Shown here in pieces: positions 1 to 6,360 of a stretch of 8,649 nucleotides of DNA. The position numbers were made by a program, and so were the translations under genes. The notes under the pieces are model-generated. The model had not been told where the DNA came from, did no database searches, and was given only the letters and a program-made list of their open reading frames with translations. Numbering within the stretch: position 1 is the stretch's first letter; each line of letters opens with the position of its first letter. This stretch comes from Dehalococcoidia bacterium (GTDB lineage Bacteria > Chloroflexota > Dehalococcoidia > GIF9 > AB-539-J10), in the NCBI GenBank assembly GCA_030606765.1, contig JAUWFX010000071.1, positions 1 through 8,649 of the forward strand. The letters run 5' to 3'.

Positions 1-590
1 TGAGCCTGCCCACCCCCTCCTGATGAGGAACTTCTTCTTGACCCGGTCATGCTGCCAAAAATTAGGAAACGTGACCCATACCAGGCTAGGAGCACGATAG
101 TGCCGAGCAGGATACTACACATCGCCATGAGCAGCACATCCCGGTTCTTGACGTGGGATATCTCGTGGGCGATGACCCCCTGCAATTCATCGCGGTTTAG
201 TTTTTGTAGCAGTCCCGAGGTAATAGCTACGGATGCCCGATTGGGGTCACGACCAGTGGCGAAGGCATTTAGTGCCGGGTCATCAATGATGTATATGTTG
301 GGCATTTTCTCCAGACCGGAGGCAATCTTCATTTCCTCAACCACATTGTACAGACGGGGGTGGTCATCACGCTTAATTTTCTTCGCCCTCGACATGGTAA
401 GCAGGAGACTATCACCCTGGAAATAGCCAACTAAACTCAAGACTGACCATACTAATATGGCGATGACCAAGCCCACAATAGCACTACCGAAGTACAAGCC
501 CAGGAAATAGCCAATCAGTAGCAGTAATGCTCCCATGCCTATTGTCAGCACTACCGACCTTATTTGATTAGACCTAATTTGTTCCCACAC
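1..590 (-). CDS. htpX: HtpX-like M48 membrane zinc metalloprotease, N-terminal part (cut by window edge)
   Basis: This gene encodes a membrane-bound zinc endopeptidase of the M48/HtpX family, which degrades misfolded membrane proteins. I read 196 residues from a GTG at 588-590 (MWEQIRSN...); the family is usually near 290 residues, so about a third is missing beyond the left edge. Two hydrophobic helices lie at about residues 12-32 and 35-57, and a third at about 152-172. The zinc motif HEISH is at residues 142-146, preceded by the conserved NAFATGRDP stretch (108-115) typical of HtpX. The third zinc ligand (Glu) would lie beyond the window. The visible part ends in a Ser/Gly-rich linker. The frame opens right after the lemA stop, which is in the same frame, and this GTG is the first standard start codon; the gap to lemA is 15 bases. 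The Shine-Dalgarno signal is weak, so coupling to lemA translation is plausible. The family call is secure. Confidence 0.93.
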   Translation of the reverse strand, partial: MWEQIRSNQIRSVVLTIGMGALLLLIGYFLGLYFGSAIVGLVIAILVWSVLSLVGYFQGDSLLLTMSRAKKIKRDDHPRLYNVVEEMKIASGLEKMPNIYIIDDPALNAFATGRDPNRASVAITSGLLQKLNRDELQGVIAHEISHVKNRDVLLMAMCSILLGTIVLLAWYGSRFLIFGSMTGSRRSSSSGGGGQA

Positions 591-605
591 AGCTGAAGTG
601 TCTTC

Positions 606-1172
606 TTACTGAGTGAAACTAACCTTGGGCGCTTTTCTTTCGGCGGCTAGAGTAACCTCGAAGAATTCACTAGCCTTAAACCCGGTCATGCTGGCTACAA
701 TGTTAGACGGAAACATCTGCGTCTGGTTGTTATATCTTAGGACTGAATCATTGTAATACTGGCGAGAAAAACTTATCTTGTTCTCGGTTGAGGCAAGTTC
801 CTCCTGAAGTGCCAGAAAGTTCTGATTGGCTTTAAGGTCGGGGTAGTTTTCCACTACAGCCAGTAAACGGGATAGGACCGAACTCAGCTCACCTTCGGCC
901 TTGGCTCGCTCACCGGCTCCAGCAGATGACACCTGCTGGGCAAGATTACGGGCGTTGGTTACTGATTCCAGGGTTTCTCGCTCGTGTTTCATATAGCCCT
1001 TGGCAGTTTCCACCAGGTTGGGAATGAGGTCATGGCGTCGTTTTAGCTGAACGTCAATCTGCGCCCAGGAGTTCTTTACTTGATTACGCCGCCTGACCAG
1101 GCCGTTGTAGATAATTAGGAATAGGAAAAGAAGAACCACAACAACACCGATAATGATATAAACTGCTACCAT
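606..1172 (-). CDS. lemA: LemA family membrane-anchored protein
   Basis: LemA family protein of 188 residues, a normal full length. The N-terminal hydrophobic helix (about residues 4-22) is followed by the conserved YNGLVRRRNQVKNSWAQIDV block (22-41), then LKRRHDLIPNLVETAKGY (43-60), ENYPDLKANQNF (108-119), LQEELASTENKI (122-133) and YNDSVLRYN (140-148). This is the family's alpha-helical bundle. LemA proteins have an N-terminal helix in the membrane with the bundle outside it; their molecular role is poorly defined, but they very often sit next to HtpX. The ATG at 1170-1172 has a strong Shine-Dalgarno (AAGGAGGT, 7 bases upstream), which fixes the start. It is the middle gene of the zf-TFIIB, lemA, htpX operon: 54 bases after the first gene and 15 before htpX. 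Confidence 0.95.
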   Translation of the reverse strand: MVAVYIIIGVVVVLLFLFLIIYNGLVRRRNQVKNSWAQIDVQLKRRHDLIPNLVETAKGYMKHERETLESVTNARNLAQQVSSAGAGERAKAEGELSSVLSRLLAVVENYPDLKANQNFLALQEELASTENKISFSRQYYNDSVLRYNNQTQMFPSNIVASMTGFKASEFFEVTLAAERKAPKVSFTQ

Positions 1173-1226
1173 ATTAAACCTCCTTAGCTAATGTTCTCTG
1201 GGTGTTACTTAATCGCCATCGCCGCC

Positions 1227-1646
1227 TTACTGTGGGGCTTCAAAAACTTCTTCTAAGAAACTGATAACCTGTTCCTTGGAATCATGTTTTGGCGGATGTT
1301 TTCCAGCCAGATGTCTTATCAGTTGAGTAACCTCACCCCCGTCAAGCCACAATCCATGTTCATCACGGCATATGTCGATGAGGATTTCAGGCTGTTCGCC
1401 TATCGCTGTTTTTTTCATCTTATGGCCACAGACGGGGCAATTCCGTTTCTTTTCTGATGAAACGGCTTCCTGGGAGTTGAGGATGCCATCAAGGAACACC
1501 TTTGTCTCTTCAAGACTATGCGACTCAAGCAAAAGCTCAAGCTCTCCAGAGTCAAACCACACCCCCTTACAACTATTACAATAATCGAGCTCAATATTAT
1601 GATACTCAACGACCAGCATATCGTATTTACAAACAGGGCATATCAT
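1227..1646 (-). CDS. Double zf-TFIIB-type zinc-finger protein
   Basis: Small soluble protein of 139 residues with two copies of the zf-TFIIB zinc-ribbon pattern (CPxC ... CxxC-x-G-x-W-[FL]-D-x-GE). Repeat one has C3/C6 and C23/C26 followed by GVWFDSGEL (28-36). Repeat two has C70/C73 and C93, followed by HGLWLDGGEV (97-106); here the fourth cysteine position holds E96, with H97 next to it, so His is the likely fourth zinc ligand. The repeats are joined by a charged linker (about 42-68). The ATG at 1644-1646 has a GAGGT Shine-Dalgarno 9 bases upstream and lies about 24 bases from the predicted transcription start. It is first in an operon with lemA and htpX, so a link to membrane protein quality control is an inference from position. 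The biochemical role of the family is unknown; it is not evidence for a eukaryote-like transcription factor. Confidence 0.88.
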   Translation of the reverse strand: MICPVCKYDMLVVEYHNIELDYCNSCKGVWFDSGELELLLESHSLEETKVFLDGILNSQEAVSSEKKRNCPVCGHKMKKTAIGEQPEILIDICRDEHGLWLDGGEVTQLIRHLAGKHPPKHDSKEQVISFLEEVFEAPQ

Positions 1647-1676
1647 TACTTTCAGACCTCATCAGGTGGTTTTAAT

Positions 1677-1705
1677 AGTGTAGACGCCCGACGAAGTCAT
1701 GTCAA
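1677..1705 (-). promoter_or_regulatory. Sigma70-type promoter of the zf-TFIIB-lemA-htpX operon
   Basis: On the minus strand a perfect -35 box TTGACA (1700-1705) is followed by a 17-base spacer and a -10 box TACACT (1677-1682, 4 of 6 to TATAAT). The predicted start of transcription near 1670 leaves a leader of about 24 bases that contains the GAGGT ribosome binding site. Position, spacing and orientation all fit. The call is made from sequence only. Confidence 0.7.
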
Positions 1706-1819
1706 GACTGTTGTTGCATAAGCTTCAGATAATACCAATGAGGTAAATTACAAAACTAACAACGGAGGGCGATAACTAACTCGGTGCATATTTATTTAAG
1801 GCGACGTAATTTCGTACTA

Positions 1820-1844
1820 TTGCACAGTAAGCCAGATTGTGCAA
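1820..1844. repeat. Inverted repeat TTGCACA/TGTGCAA
   Basis: Perfect 7-base inverted repeat (1820-1826 and 1838-1844) with an 11-base spacer, 39 bases past the stop of the radical SAM gene and about 115 bases upstream of the operon promoter at 1677-1705. No T-run follows on either strand, so it is a poor intrinsic terminator. It could be a dyad operator or a simple hairpin at the 3' end of the radical SAM transcript. The rest of the 1647-1882 gap holds only the promoter. Confidence 0.3.
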
Positions 1845-1882
1845 CGCATTAGAAGCTCAGTAGCCTATTTGGTATCTATCAC

Positions 1883-3274
1883 CTACCACCACTCGATAAT
1901 GGATGCCCTTCTCTTCAGTGTGACCCCTTCCGTCATCTCTAGTTCTCTTACCCAATCGGCTAACCCGCAGGCATGATGGATAATTAGCGGAGTGCTAAGC
2001 TTGGGAAGAATATCCCGATTTAGGCCGTAAGCGAATATGATGCTACTCATCTCGCGCTCGGTCTCCGTAGAATCCCAGGGGGTAGGGTGTATGAAGCCAT
2101 GACTTGCCCCGTCGCCAGTTGTATAGAACCAGTTGTCTGGGAACTCTTCCTTTAGCTGCCTCATCAGCTTAATGGCAGAAAGGTTTGTATCGACCGTATA
2201 ACCTTTATTCAAATTCCTCAAGATAGAGTTAGCGAAGGATTCAAAGCCTACCGCTGACAGGAGGACATGCGCTTTCATGGCCTTAGCCAACTTTAAAGCA
2301 ACCCGAAGTTTCTCTTCGCCCATTATCAACCAATCGGCTCGGCTGACCAGATCTATCTTAGAAATCTTAATCCCCTGCTGTTTAATAGCTGACAGCAATT
2401 CAGGCAGTGTGGTCAAGGGTGCCTCGTTTATCAATTCAAAGGGGATTTTTCTCCCCTCCGCATCCTCAGGCAAGTTGATTATCTGTGCCAGCACATTATC
2501 AAGTGATAGCTTACCGCCAAACCCCTTATCCCGAGCTACATCACAGAAGCTACAACCCCGAAGGCTAAGGGGTATTTGGCCCATCTTGTTGAAGGAGGCG
2601 TCTTTCAAGTTAGTTGGATAATCAATGCTGACCCTCACCGTCCTGGCAGCGTAAGGACACCCTATCTGTTGTACCACCTGGGCACTGGTTACAGACACTG
2701 GCTCCAGTCCCGATGAGCCCAGCCTATACAGATTCCTCCAGTTGACCTTCCTCAGAAAATCTCCATTCCACTTATCCCGCTCATTTATCCGGCATCTACC
2801 ATTCTGAGTGAAAAGCGCCCCCGAGATTTTCTCAGGCACCTCTTTACCCTGAGAATTAATAAAGGGGATTAGCTGCTCAGCAGGTCCTTGGAGAGCAAGA
2901 CTGAAGCTATCCTTTACCCCGGGAAATCGGTGAGGATGTTGTTCCCAACCTATCTCCCCTATATAATCGACGTCAGCTTGAGGACCACCCACAATGGTTA
3001 TAGCCCCTTCCGCCTTCAGCTCCTTAGCCAGCTCCCAGAGCTCAGCACGACCTCCGAGGCTGCTGAAGCCAATAATCGGTCTTTCGCTGCCAACGAGCTG
3101 AATTACATTTTTCTTGATGAGTTCCTTATCAAAATCGTGACCTACTGCTACTACGACACATTCATAGCCGGTATTATTCTGGATAATGGTGGCTGCCATC
3201 TGCGGACCCAACAAGCCATAGCCCTCCTCAGTATCAGCGTAGTTGGCTAAGATAACCATTATCTTCTTAATCAT
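1883..3274 (-). CDS. B12-binding-like radical SAM protein with non-canonical cysteine arrangement
   Basis: Protein of 463 residues. The N-terminal third (about 1-140) looks like a cobalamin-binding Rossmann domain of B12-dependent radical SAM enzymes, with IGFSSLGGRAELWELAKELK (68-87) and IVGGPQA (94-100); the DxHxxG motif for base-off cobalamin is absent. The radical SAM core is recognisable from RGCSFCDVARDKGFGG (239-254), KIPFELINEAPL (276-287) and the late block VGFESFANSILRNLNKGYT (342-360), which matches the usual 'GxES...LR.(M/L)NKG.T' region. The usual CxxxCxxC is missing: there is only C241-x2-C244, with C206 (IGCPYAAR) 34 residues earlier as the nearest other cysteine; C39, C161 and C436 are the rest. 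Substrate and reaction are unknown. The ATG at 3272-3274 has only a weak GGGG upstream; M6 is a possible alternative start. It is a single gene with its own promoter, and no biosynthetic neighbour hints at a pathway. Confidence 0.82.
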   Translation of the reverse strand: MIKKIMVILANYADTEEGYGLLGPQMAATIIQNNTGYECVVVAVGHDFDKELIKKNVIQLVGSERPIIGFSSLGGRAELWELAKELKAEGAITIVGGPQADVDYIGEIGWEQHPHRFPGVKDSFSLALQGPAEQLIPFINSQGKEVPEKISGALFTQNGRCRINERDKWNGDFLRKVNWRNLYRLGSSGLEPVSVTSAQVVQQIGCPYAARTVRVSIDYPTNLKDASFNKMGQIPLSLRGCSFCDVARDKGFGGKLSLDNVLAQIINLPEDAEGRKIPFELINEAPLTTLPELLSAIKQQGIKISKIDLVSRADWLIMGEEKLRVALKLAKAMKAHVLLSAVGFESFANSILRNLNKGYTVDTNLSAIKLMRQLKEEFPDNWFYTTGDGASHGFIHPTPWDSTETEREMSSIIFAYGLNRDILPKLSTPLIIHHACGLADWVRELEMTEGVTLKRRASIIEWW

Positions 3275-3308
3275 TAGCCCCGATTACAGGATAAGTTCGA
3301 CGTCTCAT

Positions 3309-3338
3309 ATAATACCTGTCAAGCACTGGCTATATCAA
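3309..3338 (-). promoter_or_regulatory. Promoter of the radical SAM gene
   Basis: On the minus strand TTGATA (3333-3338, 5 of 6 to consensus) is followed by an 18-base spacer and TATTAT (3309-3314, 5 of 6). Transcription would begin near 3302, giving a leader of about 28 bases. The orientation and distance fit the gene starting at 3274. Confidence 0.55.
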
Positions 3339-3356
3339 GGGAAGGTCTGAGTAATT

Positions 3357-3379
3357 TATTGCTTGGGAGGGAAGCAATA
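3357..3379. repeat. Short hairpin beside dispersed repeat copy A
   Basis: Perfect 8-base inverted repeat TATTGCTT/AAGCAATA around a 7-base GGGAGGG loop. It lies 6 bases from the edge of repeat copy A. No T-run follows, and no matching hairpin is found beside the other copies, so a terminator or mobility role is not supported. Confidence 0.3.
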
Positions 3380-3385
3380 CAGAAC

Positions 3386-3567
3386 ATCGGATTGTTCACC
3401 TCGCCATCCATAGCATCTGAGGCAGATGTAGACCTTGAATAGAGCCACGGCGGGATTTAGCAACCTTAATAAGCTACCCGGCAATCTCAGCTATTTGCCC
3501 TTCGGCGTCTTCTGAGCCAGATTACCAAAGGCGGAACTCAATTTATCCCTTAGCGCTTACAGCGCCC
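3386..3567 (-). pseudogene. Dispersed repeat copy A: decayed small CLxC protein gene
   Basis: Full-length copy of a repeat shared with 6095-6277 (about 141 of 169 positions identical by hand, no gaps), 7390-7476 (about 72 of 82) and, more weakly, 4697-4760. On the minus strand one frame runs SSAFGNLAQKTPKGK, then a TAG, then LRLPGSLLRLLNP and AVALFKVYICLRCYGW, then RGEQSD, and continues a short way to a TAA. Copy B has GAG (Glu) where this copy has TAG, so the stop arose by one change. I find no plausible start codon or ribosome binding site. The parent product would have had a basic N-terminal part, a hydrophobic stretch and a CLxC pair; I do not recognise its family. A structured RNA or intergenic repeat is the alternative reading. 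Confidence 0.5.
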
Positions 3568-3610
3568 GTCAGAATCACAGGTGACAGACAGGTAGGAAGT
3601 GATTTGTGCC

Positions 3611-3639
3611 TTGACCGTGCTGTTAAAGTGGAGTAAATT
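3611..3639 (+). promoter_or_regulatory. Promoter of the cyclodeaminase-family gene
   Basis: TTGACC (3611-3616, 5 of 6) is followed by a 17-base spacer and TAAATT (3634-3639, 4 of 6). Transcription near 3646 would leave a leader of about 37 bases without an obvious Shine-Dalgarno site. Confidence 0.45.
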
Positions 3640-3682
3640 CAATAGGGAAATTCTCCGTAATAACCACCGCATTTACTAGCTT

Positions 3683-4645
3683 ATGCCTACACTGTTGTTA
3701 GATAGAAACACCATCAAAACCCTGATGAGGATGTCAGACGTCATCCATGTGGTGGAAGAGGCTATCAGGATGTGCGGCGAAGGCAAGGGAAACATGCCGG
3801 CTAAAACATATCTATCCCTTGAACATGGTGATTTCAGGGCGATGCCCGCCGCCTTACCAGGGTGTGCCGGCATGAAATGGGTAAACGTCCACTCTCAAAA
3901 TCCGTCTCTTGGTCTACCTTCGATTATGGCTATCCTGATTTACAGTGACCCGGAAACAGGGTATCCGCTAGCAATAATGGACGCTACTGAAATCACAGCC
4001 TACCGAACTGGTGCGGCAGCGGCGGTCGCCTCCAGGTATCTAGCGCGACGAGATTCGCATGCAATTGGAATTATCGGTGCTGGCTTTCAAGCACACACGC
4101 AGATACTGGCACATGCCGAGATGTTCAGCCCCATCTCAATAAATGTGTTTGATGTTTCCAAAGCTGCAGTGGATAGACTAATGCAGTCTTTGTCACAGCT
4201 TTTGATTAGAAATTGTTCCATTCAAGAGGCAGTGGCATCAGATATCGTATGCACTTTGACCCCTTCTCGTGGTCCTATTATCAAGAAGGAGTGGATAGCG
4301 GCCGGGACTCACATAAATGCGGTGGGCGCTGATGCGCCAGGTAAGCAAGAACTGGACCCCTCGATATTGAAGGAGGCAATTGTCGTTGTGGATAACTTGA
4401 AACAGGCAAGTACCAGCGGGGAGATTAATGTCCCTATTCAGAAAGGTATCTATAGTATTCGTGAAGTCTATGGAACACTCGCCGAACTGGTTGTGGACAA
4501 GAAAAGAGGGAGAACAGATAATAGAGTTATCACTGTATTCGATTCGACTGGAATTGCCGTTGAGGACATAGCTGTGGCTAAGCTCCTGTTTGAGAAGGCT
4601 CAACAAGTGGGTGGTTATCCGTCGATTGACTTGATAGGGACATGA
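3683..4645 (+). CDS. Ornithine cyclodeaminase / alanine dehydrogenase (mu-crystallin) family enzyme
   Basis: Complete 320-residue NAD(P)-dependent enzyme of the ornithine cyclodeaminase/mu-crystallin family. Members deaminate or reduce amino- and imino-acids, for example ornithine to proline or pyruvate plus ammonia to alanine. Visible family features are the substrate-site basic residues K41, R52 and K65 (MKWVN), the TAYRTGAAAAVAS block (105-117, with R108), the dinucleotide-binding GIIGAGFQA (129-137), an acidic D157 at the end of the second Rossmann strand (favouring NAD(H) over NADP(H)), D217 in VGADAPGKQEL, which fits the catalytic Asp, and FDSTGIAVEDIA (286-297). The K41/R52 pair resembles archaeal alanine dehydrogenase, but motifs alone do not settle the substrate. 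The ATG at 3683 lacks a clear Shine-Dalgarno; it is kept because the N-terminal LLLDRNTIKTLM fits the family start. It is followed by a 251-base gap containing repeat copy D, so it is probably not cotranscribed with the next gene. Confidence 0.9.
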   Translation: MPTLLLDRNTIKTLMRMSDVIHVVEEAIRMCGEGKGNMPAKTYLSLEHGDFRAMPAALPGCAGMKWVNVHSQNPSLGLPSIMAILIYSDPETGYPLAIMDATEITAYRTGAAAAVASRYLARRDSHAIGIIGAGFQAHTQILAHAEMFSPISINVFDVSKAAVDRLMQSLSQLLIRNCSIQEAVASDIVCTLTPSRGPIIKKEWIAAGTHINAVGADAPGKQELDPSILKEAIVVVDNLKQASTSGEINVPIQKGIYSIREVYGTLAELVVDKKRGRTDNRVITVFDSTGIAVEDIAVAKLLFEKAQQVGGYPSIDLIGT

Positions 4646-4696
4646 GAGGCGGCAGATAGTAAACCAAGCTATTTGATTCCTAGCACGACGCTTTCC

Positions 4697-4760
4697 ATCG
4701 TTTTGCTCCCTTTGTCATCTGTTGCATTTGAGGCAGGTCTAAATGAAGTACACGGCTGTA
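4697..4760 (-). pseudogene. Dispersed repeat copy D: diverged fragment
   Basis: Weakest member of the repeat family, between the cyclodeaminase-family gene and the threonine aldolase. On the minus strand it reads TAVYFI, stop, TCLKCNR, stop, QREQND, which parallels PAVAL...YICLKCYGW..EQSD of copies A and C; it also shares the 12-base string CTGCCTCAAATG exactly with copy C. Relative to the others it seems to have lost about two codons before the CLKC pair. The short length makes the homology less certain than for A, B and C. Confidence 0.35.
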
Positions 4761-4836
4761 GCAGGACCTATTTGTTTGTCAGGCTTTTCTCGAAGGTTTT
4801 GGCATCGTCGGTGTCAAGGAGGCTAGCCCGTTTCGA

Positions 4837-4865
4837 TTGATTTCTCTTGCGGTCTTAATGATAAT
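4837..4865 (+). promoter_or_regulatory. Promoter of the threonine aldolase gene
   Basis: TTGATT (4837-4842, 4 of 6), a 17-base spacer and GATAAT (4860-4865, 5 of 6) lie just upstream of the gene. Transcription near 4872 gives a leader of about 25 bases carrying GAGGT at 4884-4888. Confidence 0.5.
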
Positions 4866-4896
4866 ATTATGGGTTTTGTTTCCGAGGTAACGAGAG

Positions 4897-5946
4897 ATGA
4901 AAGTAATTGATTTGCGTAGCGACACTGTTACTCATCCCACACCTGAGATGCGACAGGCAATGTTTGAGGCGGAAGTAGGTGACGATGTTTATCGTGAGGA
5001 CCCCACGGTCAACCGGCTTGAGATGATGGCGGCGGGGATAATGGGCAAGGAGGCGGCGCTCTTCACTACCTCCGGCACCCAGAGTAATCTTATTGCAGTG
5101 CTTACTCATACCAATCATGGCGATGAAATCATCATGGGAGATGAGGCACATATGCTCTGGTATGAAGTAGGAGGTGCTGCCGCCCTCGGTGGTGTAACTT
5201 TGCGCACCGTGCCGAATGATAGTTGCGGCCGTCTCAATCCAGATGATATTGACCGAGCAATTCGGGGCAAAGATATCCACTACTCAGAGACCACGCTCCT
5301 CTGTCTTGAAAACACACATAATCGGTGCGGTGGAACAGTCCTGACCACAGACTACACAGACGAAGTCTGTAATCTAGCCCACACACGCGGGCTAAAGGTA
5401 CATCTGGATGGCGCTCGCGTTTTCAATGCCGCAGTTGCTCTCGGCGTACCGGCATGCGCACTGACCCAGAATTCGGATTCTGTAGCATTATGCCTTTCGA
5501 AAGGGCTGAGTGCGCCGGTCGGGTCGCTACTGTGCGGGAGCAAGGATTTTGTTGAGCGCGCCCGCAAGTTTCGTAAGATGCTGGGCGGTGGCATGCGGCA
5601 GGCGGGGGTTATCGCAGCTGCGGGCATCTTGGCACTGGAAACAATGGTAGACCGCTTGGCTGAAGACCACGCCAATGCCAGACGTCTGGCACAAGGGCTC
5701 GCAGGCATCGAAGGAATAACACTGGCCCAGGACGATGTGCCTACAAACATCGTGATGTTCCATCTCTCCCCCGAGTCGTCCGTTGTCGAGTTTGTTGAAG
5801 GTCTTGAGAGAGCAGGGGTAAAGATAGGCTTACGTGACGGGCGCCCGTTCCGTGCGGTTACTCACCACATGGTCTCATCTTCCGATATTGATGAAGCACT
5901 GACACGCATCGAAGCAGTCTGCCGCAGGCTCCGTAGTCGGGCTTGA
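4897..5946 (+). CDS. ltaE: Low-specificity L-threonine aldolase (PLP-dependent)
   Basis: Cytosolic PLP enzyme that cleaves L-threonine or L-allo-threonine to glycine and acetaldehyde. At 349 residues it has the full family length. Features in order: IDLRSDTVTHPTPEMR (4-19), EVGDDVYREDPTVNRLE (26-42), TTSGTQSNL (57-65, phosphate-binding), H85 in DEAHM (stacks on the PLP ring), LENTH (137-141), VHLDGARVFNAA (168-179, with D171 and R174), the Schiff-base lysine K202 in CLSKGLSAPVGS, GGGMRQAGVIAAAG (230-243), and R313/R319 near GLRDGRPFRAVTHH, which fit the carboxylate-binding region. The ATG at 4897 has a GAGGT Shine-Dalgarno with 8 bases spacing. It has its own promoter and appears to be a single-gene unit. 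Nothing in the motifs suggests loss of activity. Stereospecificity (L versus L-allo) cannot be told from the sequence. Confidence 0.95.
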   Translation: MKVIDLRSDTVTHPTPEMRQAMFEAEVGDDVYREDPTVNRLEMMAAGIMGKEAALFTTSGTQSNLIAVLTHTNHGDEIIMGDEAHMLWYEVGGAAALGGVTLRTVPNDSCGRLNPDDIDRAIRGKDIHYSETTLLCLENTHNRCGGTVLTTDYTDEVCNLAHTRGLKVHLDGARVFNAAVALGVPACALTQNSDSVALCLSKGLSAPVGSLLCGSKDFVERARKFRKMLGGGMRQAGVIAAAGILALETMVDRLAEDHANARRLAQGLAGIEGITLAQDDVPTNIVMFHLSPESSVVEFVEGLERAGVKIGLRDGRPFRAVTHHMVSSSDIDEALTRIEAVCRRLRSRA

Positions 5947-6062
5947 GAACAGCCTTTGTATGACAGCATTGCAACAATAGTTCAGTCGATTCATCTGAGG
6001 CTGGCTTGCATAGATCCATGTGGGCGTCGGCTCTTAGTCTGAGATAATCCCGGAATCAAACC

Positions 6063-6083
6063 CAGACCGGCATGACCGGCCTG
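6063..6083. repeat. Imperfect GC-rich hairpin after the threonine aldolase
   Basis: CAG-A-CCGG, a five-base loop CATGA, then CCGG-C-CTG: a stem of seven pairs with one A/C mismatch. It lies 117 bases past the threonine aldolase stop and 12 bases before repeat copy B. The downstream sequence is T-rich but has no compact T-run, so it is only a weak terminator candidate. Confidence 0.25.
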
Positions 6084-6094
6084 CACTATCTCTC

Positions 6095-6277
6095 ATCATT
6101 TTATTCATTTTGCTATCCATAAGACCTGAGGCAGATGTAGACATGGAATAAAGCCACGACGGGATTTAACAACCCTAATAGGCGACCTAGCAGTCTTAGC
6201 TCTTTGCCCTTCGGCGTCTTCTGAGTCAGATTATCAAAGGCGGAATTGAATTTATTACTTAGCGCTTAAAAGCGACT
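6095..6277 (-). pseudogene. Dispersed repeat copy B: decayed small CLxC protein gene
   Basis: Full-length copy, aligned without gaps to 3392-3560. On the minus strand the shared frame reads NKFNSAFDNLTQKTPKGKEL, then RLLGRLLGLLNPVVALFHV, then YICLRSYG, a TAG where copies A and C have TGG (Trp), then QNE, a TAA where A and C have Gln, then ND. The second cysteine is changed to Ser. It is open for about 48 codons before the first stop, longer than copy A, but has no start codon or ribosome binding site. The stops are at different places from those of copy A, so the two copies were inactivated independently. Confidence 0.5.
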
Positions 6278-6360
6278 GGAAAACTGCACACGTATATTGT
6301 TAGTGCCTCTTTAGATTAGAACTCTCTGTGAAGGTAATTACTACGGCTGGCTATCGGTCT

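Larger units (their letters stand above)
3275..3682. other. 408-base intergenic region between divergent genes
   Basis: It holds, in order, the minus-strand promoter of the radical SAM gene (3309-3338), a small hairpin (3357-3379), a full copy of the dispersed degenerate repeat (3386-3567) and the plus-strand promoter of the cyclodeaminase-family gene (3611-3639). I see no intact gene in it. Confidence 0.7.
5947..6360. other. 414-base gap between convergent genes
   Basis: It separates the 3' ends of the threonine aldolase and methyltransferase genes. It contains an imperfect hairpin (6063-6083) and a full copy of the dispersed repeat (6095-6277). I see no intact gene or clear intrinsic terminator with a T-run in the remainder. 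Confidence 0.65.

Noticed and set aside
49..426. Plus-strand open frame of 125 codons near the left edge.
   Set aside because: It is antisense to htpX, whose HEISH motif and family blocks are clear; the plus-strand translation has no recognisable features.
5352..5763. Minus-strand open frames inside the threonine aldolase gene.
   Set aside because: Antisense shadows of a strongly conserved PLP enzyme; no ribosome sites or domains.
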